64,000 nt of DNA from Desertimonas sp963733085 (GCA_963733085.1 CAVTBY010000010.1:843591-907590), one strand, 5' to 3'; shown: positions 7,545-16,733, numbered from the stretch's first letter. Notes: generated from the letters alone by a model not told the origin. Numbers and translations are program-made.

Positions 7545-9428
7545 CTACGTCGTGACGAGCTCGGGGACCTCGGGTTCGGGGCGGAACTGGGTGCGGTAGA
7601 GGTCGGCGTAGCGGCCGCCTTCGGCGAGCAGTTCGACGTGGGTGCCGCGCTGGACGATGCGGCCGGCCTCGATGACGAGGATCTGATCGGCGGCGATGAT
7701 CGTCGACAGGCGGTGGGCGATCACCAGCGCCGTGCGCCCTTCGAGAGCGACCGAGAGTGCAGCCTGGACGTCGGCCTCCGACGTCGAGTCGAGGCTCGAC
7801 GTCGCCTCGTCGAGGATGACCACCGGTGGCTTGGCGAGCAGCAACCGAGCGATCGTCAGTCGTTGGCGCTCGCCGCCCGACAGCCGGTAGCCACGCTCAC
7901 CGACCACCGTGTCGAGGCCGGCTGGCAGCGACCGCACGAGCGCCTCCAGGCGGGCGCTCCGCAACGCTGCCCACAAGTCGTCGTCGCTCGCCTCCGGGGC
8001 GGCGAAACGGAGGTTCTCGCCGATGCTCTCGTGGAACAGGTGACCGTCCTGGGTGACCACGCCCACCGTCCGTCGCAAGGACTCGAACGTCAACCGGCGG
8101 ACGTCGACGCCGCCGATCGATACCGAGCCGGCGTCGACGTCGTACAGCCGCGGGAGCAGTGAGGCGATTGTCGACTTGCCGGCGCCCGACGACCCGACAA
8201 GGGCGACGATCTCGCCCGGTTCGATGGCGAACGAGACGTCGTGGAGCACCTCGTCGCCGCCACGGGTGTCGAGTGTGGCGACCTCCTCCAGCGAGGCGAG
8301 GGAGACCTTGTCGGCCGTCGGGTAGGCGAAGCTGACGTTGTCAAAGGCGACGCCGACCGGCCCCGGCGGGACGGTCGTCGCGTCGGGCGCCTCGTCGATG
8401 AGTGGCTCGAGATCGAGGACTTCGAAGACCCGCTCGAAGCTCACGAGGGCGGTCATCGCGTCGACGCGAGCGCTCGCCAGCGCGGTGAGTGGCGCGTAGA
8501 GCTGGCCGAGGAGCAGTGCCATCGTCACCACCGTGCCGGCATCGAGGCGATCGTGCACGGCCAGGTAGCCGCCGAGGCCGTAGATCAGGGCGAGGGCGAG
8601 CGCCGAGACGAGAGCGAGGGCGGTGAGGAACACGAACTGGCCCATTGCCGAGCGCACGCCGATGACGGCAACCCGCTCGGCGCGCTGGCCGAACTCGGCC
8701 TCCTCACGGCGTGGGTCCCCGAACAGCTTGACGAGGGTCGCTCCCGGCGCCGAGAAGCGCTCGGTCATCTGCGTCGTCATCGCCGCGTTGTGGCCCGCCG
8801 CCTCTCGCTCGAGCTGGGCGAGCCGCGAACCCATCCGCCGCGCCGGGATCACGAAGATCGGCAGCAGCACCAGCGTCAGCAACGTGATCTGCCAGGAGAG
8901 GCGCAGCATGACCGCGAGGGTCAGGACGAGGGCGATGACGTTGCTGACGACGCCGGAGAGCGTCCACGTGAACGCCCGCTGCGCGCCAATCACGTCGTTG
9001 TTGAGGCGGCTGACCAACGCCCCGGTCCGCGTGCGCATGAAGAAGGCCACGGGCATCCGCTGCACGTGGGCGAACACGGCCCGGCGCAGGTCGAGGATCA
9101 CGCCCTCGCCGATCTTCGCCGACTGCCACCGCTCGGCGAGACCGAAGGCCGCGTCGGCGACGGCGATGATGGCGATCAGCACGGCTAGGGCGACGACGGT
9201 GCTGGCATTACCGGACGATGTGATCTCGTCGATGACCCGGCCGGCGAGTACTGGCGTGGCGACGGTGAGCAGCGAGCCGATGATGCTGAGCACGATGAAC
9301 CAGACCAGCGCCCGGCGGTGCGGCTTGGCGAAGGCGAAGATTCGTCGCAGCGTCTCCCTGCTGACCGTGCGCCGGCGGCGCTCGCCGTGGATGGCGCTCT
9401 CCATCGCCATCCAGTGGCTGAAGTCCAT
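7545..9428 (-). CDS. ABC transporter, fused permease and ATPase (exporter type)
   Basis: A 627-residue half-transporter: a six-helix type I exporter membrane domain (about residues 30-310) followed by a nucleotide-binding domain. Walker A is GSSGAGKST, the signature is LSGGERQRL, Walker B is VVILDEATSSLD and the switch His is in IAHRLSTI. I chose ATG 9428 (MDFSHWMAMESAI) because actinobacterial homologues begin with a similar amphipathic Met-rich stretch, and the longer frame would overlap the divergent helicase. It acts in the plasma membrane, likely as a homodimer. No partner half-transporter is adjacent. Substrate is unknown: lipid, drug or peptide. Confidence 0.92.
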   Translation of the reverse strand: MDFSHWMAMESAIHGERRRRTVSRETLRRIFAFAKPHRRALVWFIVLSIIGSLLTVATPVLAGRVIDEITSSGNASTVVALAVLIAIIAVADAAFGLAERWQSAKIGEGVILDLRRAVFAHVQRMPVAFFMRTRTGALVSRLNNDVIGAQRAFTWTLSGVVSNVIALVLTLAVMLRLSWQITLLTLVLLPIFVIPARRMGSRLAQLEREAAGHNAAMTTQMTERFSAPGATLVKLFGDPRREEAEFGQRAERVAVIGVRSAMGQFVFLTALALVSALALALIYGLGGYLAVHDRLDAGTVVTMALLLGQLYAPLTALASARVDAMTALVSFERVFEVLDLEPLIDEAPDATTVPPGPVGVAFDNVSFAYPTADKVSLASLEEVATLDTRGGDEVLHDVSFAIEPGEIVALVGSSGAGKSTIASLLPRLYDVDAGSVSIGGVDVRRLTFESLRRTVGVVTQDGHLFHESIGENLRFAAPEASDDDLWAALRSARLEALVRSLPAGLDTVVGERGYRLSGGERQRLTIARLLLAKPPVVILDEATSSLDSTSEADVQAALSVALEGRTALVIAHRLSTIIAADQILVIEAGRIVQRGTHVELLAEGGRYADLYRTQFRPEPEVPELVTT

Positions 9429-9505
9429 CTGCACCAGTGCAAGGATGCCAGTGCAACCGAGCTTGAGGTCAACGAACGAGCGGTGTCGTTGGGCACACTG
9501 CCAGG

Positions 9506-11554
9506 GTGACCTCGGCCGATACACACCTCGAGCACACGATCACGGCGATGGCCGGCGATGGGGCGATGCCACGCCCCGACCAACGCGTCGCCGTGCGTGC
9601 GCTCGTCGACGACAGGGCGCGGGTGCTCGTGGTGCAGGCGACCGGCTGGGGCAAGTCGGCGGTGTACTGGGCGGCGACGCGAGCGTTGCGCAGCGACGGC
9701 GGGGGCTACACGATCGTCGTCTCGCCGTTGCTCGCCCTGATGCGCGACCAGATCGCCGCCGCCGGGCGCGCCGGGCTCGTCGCCGCGACGGTCAACTCGA
9801 CCAATGTCGAGGACTGGTCGGACGTGCTCGACGGCGTGCGCGGCGGGTCGGTCGACGTCCTCCTGATCTCCCCGGAGCGACTCGCCAACCCGCGCTTCGC
9901 CGCACAACTGCCGGCGTTGCTCGCCGGTTGCGGACTACTCGTCATAGACGAGGCGCATTGCGTGTCGGACTGGGGCTTCGACTTCCGCCCCGACTACCAA
10001 CGTCTGACCCACACACTTCTCGCCCTCGCGCCGGGGACGCCGGTGCTCGCCACCACGGCGACGGCCAACTCCAGGGTCACCGAGGACGTCGCCACTCAAC
10101 TCGGTGAGGACACCGTGACGCTACGCGGTTCGTTGGCTCGCACGTCGCTTCGCCTCGCCGTCGTACCTCGCCTCGACGGCGTGCAGCGGGCGGCGTGGGT
10201 CGCAGACGCCCTCGGTCGGCTGCCTGGGTCGGGCATCGTCTACGTCCTCACGGTCGCTGAGACGGACCGCGTCGCCGGCCTGTTGGCCGACCGCGGCTAC
10301 GACGTCGCCGCCTACTCGTCCGCCGTCGGGACCACCGAGCGCGAAGCGCTCGAAGATCGCCTGCGGCGCAACAAGATCAAGGCGCTTGTCGCCACGTCGG
10401 CGTTGGGGATGGGCTTCGACAAGCCGGACCTTGCCTTCTGCATTCACGTCGGATCGCCGGCGTCGCCGGTCGCTTACTACCAGCAGGTCGGGCGGGCCGG
10501 GCGGGCGCTCGACGACGCAGTCGCAGTGCTGCTGCCGTCGGCGGCCGACGAACGGGTCTGGGAGTACTTCGCCACGTCCGGAATCCCGGTGCCCGAGCAC
10601 GTCGATGCCGTCCTCGGGGCGCTGGACGCAGGGGCGTCATCGGTACCGGCGATCGAGTCGGCGACGAGGTTGCGGCGGGGCCGGGTCGAGGCGCTGCTCA
10701 AGATCCTCGCCGTCGACGGCGTCGTGGCGCGGGGCGTCGATGGCTGGGCGCCAACCGGGACGCCGTGGACCTACGACGCCGCCAAGTGGGCGGCGTTGCG
10801 ACGGGTCCGCGAGGCCGAGGCCGACCTGATGCGGCACTACGCGGCGGGCGACGGGTGCCTGATGCAGTTCCTGCAGCAGGCGCTCGACGACCCGAACCCG
10901 AGCCCGTGCGGGCGGTGTTCCGTGTGCACCGGCGAGCTCCCCTACCCCGGGGTTACTGCTAGCGACGTTTCGACCGAGGCGACGCTGGGCTACCTGCGCA
11001 CGCTCGACGTCGAACTCGAGCCGCGCAAGCTGTGGCCGAGCGGCTTGGCCGATCGCAAGGGCAAGATCGCGGGTTGCGGAGTCGGCCGGGCGCTGGCCTT
11101 CGCCGATGACGCGGCGTGGAGCGATGCCATCGCCGCCCTCGGCGACGGTGACGGTCCGGTCAGCGCCGAGATCGCCGACGCGATGGTGGCCGTGCTGGGC
11201 CGCTGGAGGCATTCGTGGGAACGACCAGTCGCCGTCGTCCCGATGCCGTCACGGCAGCGTCCGCAGCTGATCCGCTCGCTCGCCGAGCACCTCGCCACCG
11301 TCGGCAAGCTCCCGCTTGTCGATGCCTTGGAGGTCGGTGGCCCGCCACCGCCGAGCGACGTCGCGTCAGCTGCCCGAGCATCGGCGTTGCTCGGCTCGAT
11401 GCGGCTCGTCGACGGCGTCCGCCTGCCGCCCGGCCCAGCGCTGTTGGTCGACGACACTTATCGCTCCGGCTGGACGGCAACGGTCGCCGCCGGTCTGCTC
11501 ACCGAAGCCGGTGCGACGTCCGTCCTCCCGCTGGTGATCCACAAGCTGCCCTGA
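9506..11554 (+). CDS. RecQ-family ATP-dependent DNA helicase with C-terminal phosphoribosyltransferase-like domain
   Basis: A 682-residue protein. Residues 1-470 form a RecQ superfamily 2 helicase: Walker A QATGWGKSAVY, DEAH box VIDEAHCVSDWGFDFRPDYQRL (shortened here to its first half as the key motif), SPLLALMRDQ, motif V ATSALGMGFDKPD and motif VI YYQQVGRAGR. A zinc-binding cluster (GDGC...PSPCGRCSVC) follows near residue 455. The last ~150 residues look like a type I phosphoribosyltransferase: SWERPVAVVPMPSR and LLVDDTYRSGWTATVAA, the PRPP-binding loop. GTG 9506 faces the divergent ABC gene. A role in DNA repair is known for RecQ; what the fused domain adds is unknown. Confidence 0.9.
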   Translation: MTSADTHLEHTITAMAGDGAMPRPDQRVAVRALVDDRARVLVVQATGWGKSAVYWAATRALRSDGGGYTIVVSPLLALMRDQIAAAGRAGLVAATVNSTNVEDWSDVLDGVRGGSVDVLLISPERLANPRFAAQLPALLAGCGLLVIDEAHCVSDWGFDFRPDYQRLTHTLLALAPGTPVLATTATANSRVTEDVATQLGEDTVTLRGSLARTSLRLAVVPRLDGVQRAAWVADALGRLPGSGIVYVLTVAETDRVAGLLADRGYDVAAYSSAVGTTEREALEDRLRRNKIKALVATSALGMGFDKPDLAFCIHVGSPASPVAYYQQVGRAGRALDDAVAVLLPSAADERVWEYFATSGIPVPEHVDAVLGALDAGASSVPAIESATRLRRGRVEALLKILAVDGVVARGVDGWAPTGTPWTYDAAKWAALRRVREAEADLMRHYAAGDGCLMQFLQQALDDPNPSPCGRCSVCTGELPYPGVTASDVSTEATLGYLRTLDVELEPRKLWPSGLADRKGKIAGCGVGRALAFADDAAWSDAIAALGDGDGPVSAEIADAMVAVLGRWRHSWERPVAVVPMPSRQRPQLIRSLAEHLATVGKLPLVDALEVGGPPPPSDVASAARASALLGSMRLVDGVRLPPGPALLVDDTYRSGWTATVAAGLLTEAGATSVLPLVIHKLP

Positions 11555-11641
11555 GCCCCCGTCCTCGTAGGGATAGCCGTACTCAGCCGGGCGGGGATAG
11601 CCCGGTTCCCGGCGATCGTTCGGTCTGGCACCGTGCAAACC

Positions 11642-12821
11642 ATGATTCGGCGGCTGCTCATCACGGGGTGCGCGGTGACGGTAGGCGTGATCACGGTGCC
11701 GGTGACCTCGGGGGCGCACCCTGCGCCGACGCTCGCCTCACCGACGACCACCACGACAACACCGCAACTCGCAACCCCGACGTCCACGACGACCACGACG
11801 ACGCTGCCCCGGCTGATCGCCAACCCATCAACGACGACGACCACCACGACGACATCGGCTCCGGTGGTGATCGACGACCCAGTCGTCCCGCCACCGGTGA
11901 TCGCGACGCCGACGATTCCTCCTGACGAGGATCCCGCCGACAGGCCGCTCGGAGCGGTCGACACGAGTGGGGTCGTCCCCGATGGCCTCGACCTCGAGCG
12001 CGATTCCCGGCATTCCCGCGGCGCCGACCGCCGACGGTGCCGACGGACCAACGTTCTCGGCCGGGCAGACGTGCTTCAACCAGTGCATCAAGTCCGGTGT
12101 CGCGTACCCGCGGGGGTTCGGTGCGCTGCTGGTCGTCGAGACGTACGTGCCTGCGCAAATTTGGCTGGGCGTCAGCGCCGACTCGGACGGTGACGGTAGC
12201 TACGACTTCAACGACCACTCCAGCAGCGACGGCATGATGACCGAGTTCAGTTGGGCGCTCGACCACCTCGATCCCGGCCAGACCTACCACGTGATCGTCG
12301 CCGCCACCGACGAGAACGACGACACGGCGCATGCCTACGGCTCGTTCACGACGCTGTCGCAGCGCACGATCACCCTGTCGATCGGCCTGCCGACGGTCTC
12401 GGGCGGACCGACGAACATCGTCGACAACTACACGTTCCTAAAGGTCGCCGACCTCGACTTCCGGTGGGTGGCCCCGCCGGAGAACCTCGTCTACTACAGC
12501 CTTCCGAGGCACCTCGATCTCGCCCTGCAGCTGTTCCGTGGGTGGGAGACGTCGCAATACACGATCTGCGAGGGCTTCTTTCCCAGCCTCGACCACGTTC
12601 CGAACGGCGACAGCGATTCGCTCTGCGGCACGTGGAACACGGCGATGCTCGCCGACGTCGACATCGACGCCGTCCCCGAGGATCGGTCGAGCTGGACCGA
12701 GATCTCGATCACGAGGATGCTGCAGACAGGGTCCGGCGACGGAGCACTTCCACCCGGGCATGGCGATCCGCGCTACTTCGACTTCAACGCCACCGTGACG
12801 CTCACGGTCGAATACAGCTGA
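11642..12821 (+). pseudogene. Secreted protein with Thr-rich linker, interrupted by a frameshift
   Basis: The reading frame opens at ATG 11642 (GTG 11633 is an alternative) with a signal peptide (MIRRLLITGCAVTVGVITV). A low-complexity threonine-tract linker of about 70 residues follows, as in many actinobacterial secreted proteins. Around 11985-12005 the coding sense moves to another frame, which continues to 12821 with a beta-sandwich-like domain containing a DSDGDGS acidic loop, LDPGQTYHVIVAATDEN and several Cys. One inserted or deleted base would join the two parts into a ~390-residue secreted protein. No family is recognised. It may be intact in the organism if the shift is a sequencing error. 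Confidence 0.6.
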
Positions 12822-12877
12822 CGCCGGCCCGCTGCGGCACGCGCCCACCATCTCTCCATCGGAGTGTTTGCTGCTAT

Positions 12878-12918
12878 CGGAGTGTTTCGTGCGGGACAGG
12901 TCGTCACGAAACACTCCG
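12878..12918. terminator. Perfect 14-bp hairpin after the secreted protein gene
   Basis: CGGAGTGTTTCGTG at 12878-12891 pairs with CACGAAACACTCCG at 12905-12918, loop 13 nt. A partial copy of the left arm (ATCGGAGTGTTTG) precedes it at 12858. There is no T tract. It lies 33 bp before the next start codon, so it may be a terminator or a repeat-type palindrome. Confidence 0.55.
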
Positions 12919-12951
12919 AGCGCTTCGCAACGACCCCTATCGTGCCCGTCG

Positions 12952-13560
12952 ATGCTGATCCGCCAAGCGCTTCCCGCCGATCGCGACGCGCTCTACGACA
13001 TCTGCGTGCGCACCGCCGACTCCGGTAGCGACGCCCGGCCGTTGTACCGCAACCACGAGTTGCTCGGTGAGCTGTGGGTCGGTCCGTACCTCGCGCTGGA
13101 ACCCGGGCTGGCGTTCGTTGCCGAGGACAGCGAGGGCATCGCCGGCTACGTGCTCGGCGCCGAGGACACTCGGAAGTTCGAGGAAGCCTGCGAGCGCGAC
13201 TGGTGGCCGGCGCTTCGTGCCCGCTATCCCGATCCGTCCGCCGACGCCGACCTCAGCGCCGACGAGGCATTGATGCGCCGGATCCACCATCCCCAACCCA
13301 CGCCCGCCGACGTCGTCGAGCGGTATCCCGCCCACCTGCACATCGACATCCTTCCCCGCGGCCAGGGCCACGGCGTCGGTCGCCGCCTGATGACGGCGTT
13401 GTTCGATGCCCTGCGCGATCGCGGTGTCTCCGGTGTCCACCTCGGCGTCGGCCCGACCAACACGCGGGCCATCGGCTTCTACCGCCATCTCGGATTCCGC
13501 TCGGCAGACCCGACCCAGGACACGAGCGCCGGCGGCTGGCTCGGCCTCGACCTCACGTGA
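12952..13560 (+). CDS. GNAT-family N-acetyltransferase
   Basis: A 202-residue acetyltransferase. It starts MLIRQALPADRDALYDICVR, the typical first strand and helix of GNAT proteins. The acetyl-CoA pyrophosphate-binding motif A is LPRGQGHGVGRRLM near residue 140, and motif B is GVGPTNTRAIGFYRHLGFR. The long insert (residues 60-125, rich in Asp, Trp and Arg) resembles the acetyltransferases fused to bacterial O-GlcNAcase-like enzymes. The substrate is unknown. It stands alone, preceded by the palindrome at 12878 and followed by repeat R5. Confidence 0.9.
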   Translation: MLIRQALPADRDALYDICVRTADSGSDARPLYRNHELLGELWVGPYLALEPGLAFVAEDSEGIAGYVLGAEDTRKFEEACERDWWPALRARYPDPSADADLSADEALMRRIHHPQPTPADVVERYPAHLHIDILPRGQGHGVGRRLMTALFDALRDRGVSGVHLGVGPTNTRAIGFYRHLGFRSADPTQDTSAGGWLGLDLT

Positions 13561-13572
13561 ACCGACGCCGCA

Positions 13573-13629
13573 CGATTCTCGGGCGCCGTACACGACAAAT
13601 CTGTCTCGTTCGTGGCGGTAGAACGCGGC
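13573..13629 (+). repeat. Dispersed repeat R5, copy 1
   Basis: A 57-bp sequence beginning CGATTCTCGGGCGCCG and containing CGACAAATCTGTCTCG. It is repeated at 63904-63960 with three mismatches by eye. It lies between the acetyltransferase stop and the amidase and carries a small palindrome (GACA/TGTC). Confidence 0.85.
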
Positions 13630-13695
13630 GCCGTCGCGATTCATGGCCCATCGGGAGCGCGTGGTGAACGGCCGCCGCGCGAGACTCGCGTCCTC

Positions 13696-15061
13696 GTGGA
13701 GGAGCTCATTGCGCTCGGCGTCGTCGAGGCCGCGGCGGCGATCGCACGACGGGAGGTGTCGGCAACGGAGCTGACCACCGCGTGCCTCGACCACATTCGC
13801 GAGGCCGACGGCACCCATAGTCACGACGGCGACCCGGGCTCGATCAACGCCTGGGTGCGGGTCTACGAGGAGGACGCAGTAGCGGCGGCAGCTCGCGCCG
13901 ACGAACTGCTCGCCGCTGGCGGTGATTTGCCTCCGCTGCTCGGCGTACCGATCGGACTCAAGGACCTCTATGGCGTGGCCGGCAAGCCAGTCACAGCATC
14001 GAGCAGCCTGCTCAACGACGTGCCGAGCGAGGACTGCGACGTGTGGCAACGGCTCGCGGCGGCTGGCATGATCCTTCTCGGGCATCTACACACGCACGAG
14101 TTCGCTGCCGGCGGCACGACCGATCAGGTGGGAAACCCATGGGATCTCGCTCGAACCGCGGGTGGCTCGAGCGGCGGCTCGGCGGCGGCGTTGGCGGCGC
14201 GGATGGTGCCTGCCGCGACCGGGTCCGACACGGCCGGCTCATTACGCATCCCCTCGGCGTGCTGCGGAACGTCCACGATCAAGCCGACCCGTGGGTTGGT
14301 GTCGACGAGGGGTGTCGTTCCGCTCTCGTGGAGCCTCGATCACGCCGGGCCGATGGCGCGATCAGTGGCCGACTGCCGGGCGCTGCTGTCGGCGATGGCC
14401 GTTCCGGATGAACGAGCAACAGCGTCGACGTTCGACGGCGCGCGGATCGCGGTTTCCCCGCGACTCACCTCGGTCGCCCTCGACGACGACGTGGCGGCGG
14501 GCTTCGAGCGTGCCGTCGAGGCCTGTCGGCAGCTGGGGGCGACGATCATCGAGCTGCCAGCACCCGACTGTGGCTTCGACGTCGCCGACGCGTTCCGCGA
14601 CGTGATGACCACCGACATGCTGGCGTACCACCGGCGCTTCGACGGCCACCGCGAGCGCTACCGCCCCGCCCTCCGAGAGTGGCTCGAGGTGGGCGAGGAG
14701 CGGGCGGTGTCAGGCGAGCGTTACGCCTCGCTCCAGGCCGGCAGGCGAGCGATGACGGCTGCATGGTCGGATTGGCTAGGCGAGCACAGGATCACCGCAG
14801 TCATCGAGCCGACGATCCCCGTCGTCGCTCCGCCGACGGGGAGACGGCTACGAGCACGCTGGCACCGACTACGTGCTGATCTCGCTCACCCACTTCTGGA
14901 ATTGGACCGGTTTCCCGGTCGTCGCCCTGCCGGCCGGTGTGGGACACGCCAGCAGACTTCCGGTGAGCGTGTCGCTGATCGGCGCCGCCGGCACCGACCA
15001 GCAACTGCTCGGTCTCGGCATCCGACTCCAGGCCGAACTCGGCGTTCCCGACTGGCCATGA
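13696..15061 (+). pseudogene. Amidase-signature enzyme, frameshifted near the C-terminus
   Basis: An amidase-signature hydrolase with the Ser-Ser-Lys triad regions in place: Lys in PIGLKDLYGVAG, the glycine-serine loop GGSSGGSAAAL, and the nucleophile region ATGSDTAGSLRIPSACCG. The frame runs intact to about 14838 (EPTIPVVAPPTG). It then continues in the +1 frame as GDGYEHAGTDYVLISLTHFW and FPVVALPAGVG to a stop at 15059-15061. Skipping one G in the GGGG run at 14838-14841 restores a ~450-residue protein of normal length. GTG 13696 is chosen because earlier starts lie in repeat R5. It is either a recent mutation or a homopolymer read error. Confidence 0.8.
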
Positions 15062-15137
15062 TGACGCCGCGCCGCTTCGCGGCTGCGCCCGGTCGCCGCG
15101 CTCACGGAATTCCTGTGGCCACGGACGTTCACGACCG

Positions 15138-15162
15138 GTGAACCAGTGATACACTGATTCAC
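15138..15162. promoter_or_regulatory. Inverted repeat upstream of vapB-like gene
   Basis: GTGAACCAGTG (15138-15148) and CACTGATTCAC (15152-15162) form an 11-bp inverted repeat with one mismatch, ending at the base before the antitoxin's GTG start. This is the position of autoregulatory operators in VapBC systems; binding is inferred. Confidence 0.65.
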
Positions 15163-15399
15163 GTGACCACACGGAACCTAACGTTGGCACTCCCCGACGA
15201 ACTCGTTCGCCGCGCCAAGGTGCTCGCCGCTCAACGCGACACATCGCTCTCCGCCCTCGTCGGTGCGCTGTTGACCCAGGCGCTCGGCGACGTCGAACGG
15301 TACGACGAGCTTTGGGACGCCGAGGAGGCGGTGATGGCCTCGGGCCCGCTCCGCGTCGGCACAATCAGCTGGGATCGCGACGAGTTGCACCGGCGCTGA
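15163..15399 (+). CDS. Ribbon-helix-helix-type antitoxin (VapB-like)
   Basis: A 78-residue protein. The N-terminal NLTLALPDELVRRAKVLAAQ is a beta-strand and helix pattern of ribbon-helix-helix DNA-binding antitoxins. The acidic C-terminus would wrap the toxin. It lies five bases upstream of a PIN-domain toxin and directly after an inverted repeat, the normal order for an autoregulated toxin-antitoxin operon. The GTG start abuts the operator, so the transcript may have almost no leader. Confidence 0.85.
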   Translation: MTTRNLTLALPDELVRRAKVLAAQRDTSLSALVGALLTQALGDVERYDELWDAEEAVMASGPLRVGTISWDRDELHRR

Positions 15400-15404
15400 C
15401 TGGA

Positions 15405-15815
15405 GTGGACTTCGTCGACACCAACGTCCTCCTCTATGCGTATGACGCCTCGGCAGGCGACCGACATCGACGTGCCCGTGAGCTGATCGGGCGGCTCGGC
15501 CGGCAGCGCACGGGGGCGCTCAGCGTCCAGGTCCTTCAGGAGTTCTACGTCAACGCCGTCCACAAGATCGCCGAGCCCCTCGCCCCGGCCGACGCCCGGC
15601 TACGGCTCCGAGCGCTGGGCCGGTGGCCGACTCATTCGCCGATGCTCGCCGACGTCGTCGCGGCCACCGTGATCAGCGAGGACCACAAGCTCTCGTTCTG
15701 GGACGCCATGATCGTGCGAAGCGCCGCTGAGTTGGGCTGCCACACGTTATGGAGCGAGGACCTCAACGACGGCCAGGTGATCACAGGCGTTCGTGTCACC
15801 AATCCGTTCGCCTGA
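15405..15815 (+). CDS. PIN-domain ribonuclease toxin (VapC-like)
   Basis: A 136-residue PIN-domain nuclease. The metal-binding acids are visible: Asp5 in VDFVDTNVLLYA, Glu46 in VLQEFYV, Asp100 in FWDAMIV and Asp119 in SEDLNDG. Known VapC toxins cleave tRNA or rRNA when unbound by antitoxin. GTG 15405 is used because the family begins directly at the first beta-strand and GGAG precedes it. It is co-transcribed with the antitoxin. Confidence 0.9.
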   Translation: MDFVDTNVLLYAYDASAGDRHRRARELIGRLGRQRTGALSVQVLQEFYVNAVHKIAEPLAPADARLRLRALGRWPTHSPMLADVVAATVISEDHKLSFWDAMIVRSAAELGCHTLWSEDLNDGQVITGVRVTNPFA

Positions 15816-16121
15816 CGATCATGAGGCGAACACCCGCCGGTATCGGACGCGCAGGCCCGCCCGTGCCGACCACCGACGGCCCCGAAAGGTCGAACCGACA
15901 ACCGTCACCGTGACCGCCGCCGGCCAAGCCGCCCCCTTTGGCTCCACCACCGCACCACCGGACCTCAACGCCGCTTCTGATACGACCAACCGACACCCTT
16001 GAGGATGAGGACCGATGCGGGGGCCGCGCACGCATGCCGGCGTGCCGTCAGCTCAGTCGTCGGAATCGTCACCGATCGTCCCGACCCCGGTCGCAGAGAA
16101 ACCACCAGACGCGTCCACGAC
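15816..16121. other. Intergenic stretch with no recognised gene
   Basis: About 300 bp between the toxin gene and the tRNA terminator. It is CG- and AC-rich with several CCGACC runs. I see no credible coding frame, strong hairpin or repeat copy in it. Confidence 0.5.
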
Positions 16122-16150
16122 GAAGCCCCAGGCCTGTGACCTGGGGCTTC
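16122..16150 (-). terminator. Hairpin downstream of tRNA-fMet
   Basis: GAAGCCCCAGG (16122-16132) pairs perfectly with CCTGGGGCTTC (16140-16150) around a 7-nt loop. It lies two bases beyond the encoded CCA end of the tRNA on the minus strand. There is no long U tract. Confidence 0.7.
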
Positions 16151-16152
16151 TT

Positions 16153-16229
<77 letters not shown>

Positions 16230-16295
16230 TCGGAGTGAGTACCAATCGTACGGGCCCGGTCCCTCGTTCGGCAACCCCTCGGGAGCGGACGAGTC

Positions 16296-16344
16296 GTTTG
16301 TGTCAGACGGACGTGCGGTTTCGACGCGTTCGGCTGACACAAAC
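16296..16344. repeat. Hairpin repeat R4, copy a
   Basis: GTTTGTGTCAG at 16296-16306 and CTGACACAAAC at 16334-16344 are perfect inverted arms. The interior differs from the other copies. It lies between the cytochrome c gene's stop and the tRNA's 5' end, both minus strand, so it could terminate the cytochrome transcript. Confidence 0.8.
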
Positions 16345-16358
16345 AACCGGGGACACGT

Positions 16359-16733
16359 TCAGCCGTCGGCGAGGACTGTGCGGGTGTACTCGACGACGGC
16401 GGCGATCTCGTCGGGGGTGAGTTGCTCGCCGAACGCCGGCATGCCGCCGCGGCCGTTGGTGACGACGGCGATCTGGTCGGCGGGGTCGGGGTAGACGGTG
16501 ACGACCCGTCCGCCGGCGAGGCGGGGGCCGATGCCTCCGGAGCCGTCGCCGCCGTGGCAGACGGCGCAGTTGTCGCCGAACACCGTCGCCCCGTCGACCC
16601 CGCCGGCGGCCTCGACGGCGGCGGCCGGGGCGTCGGGTGGCTGCTCGGGGTCGTTGGCGAACAGCAGCACGACAGCGACCACGACGGCAACACCCACGAG
16701 CGCCTCGACGATGTACGAGATCCGCCGGAGCAT
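16359..16733 (-). CDS. Membrane-anchored class I cytochrome c
   Basis: A 124-residue protein with one N-terminal membrane helix (residues 5-28) and a single-haem cytochrome c domain outside the membrane. The haem attachment motif is CAVCH, near residue 58. The axial Met is in GGMPAFG and the final helix is DEIAAVVEYTRTVL. ATG 16733 overlaps the stop of the upstream gene (TGATG), so the two are coupled. It probably carries electrons at the outer face of the plasma membrane, handing over to or from the b-type-like partner encoded upstream. Confidence 0.92.
   Translation of the reverse strand: MLRRISYIVEALVGVAVVVAVVLLFANDPEQPPDAPAAAVEAAGGVDGATVFGDNCAVCHGGDGSGGIGPRLAGGRVVTVYPDPADQIAVVTNGRGGMPAFGEQLTPDEIAAVVEYTRTVLADG

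Noticed and set aside
15163..15815. A larger defence island around VapBC
   Set aside because: Flanking genes are an amidase and a tRNA; no restriction, Abi or other defence genes are visible.
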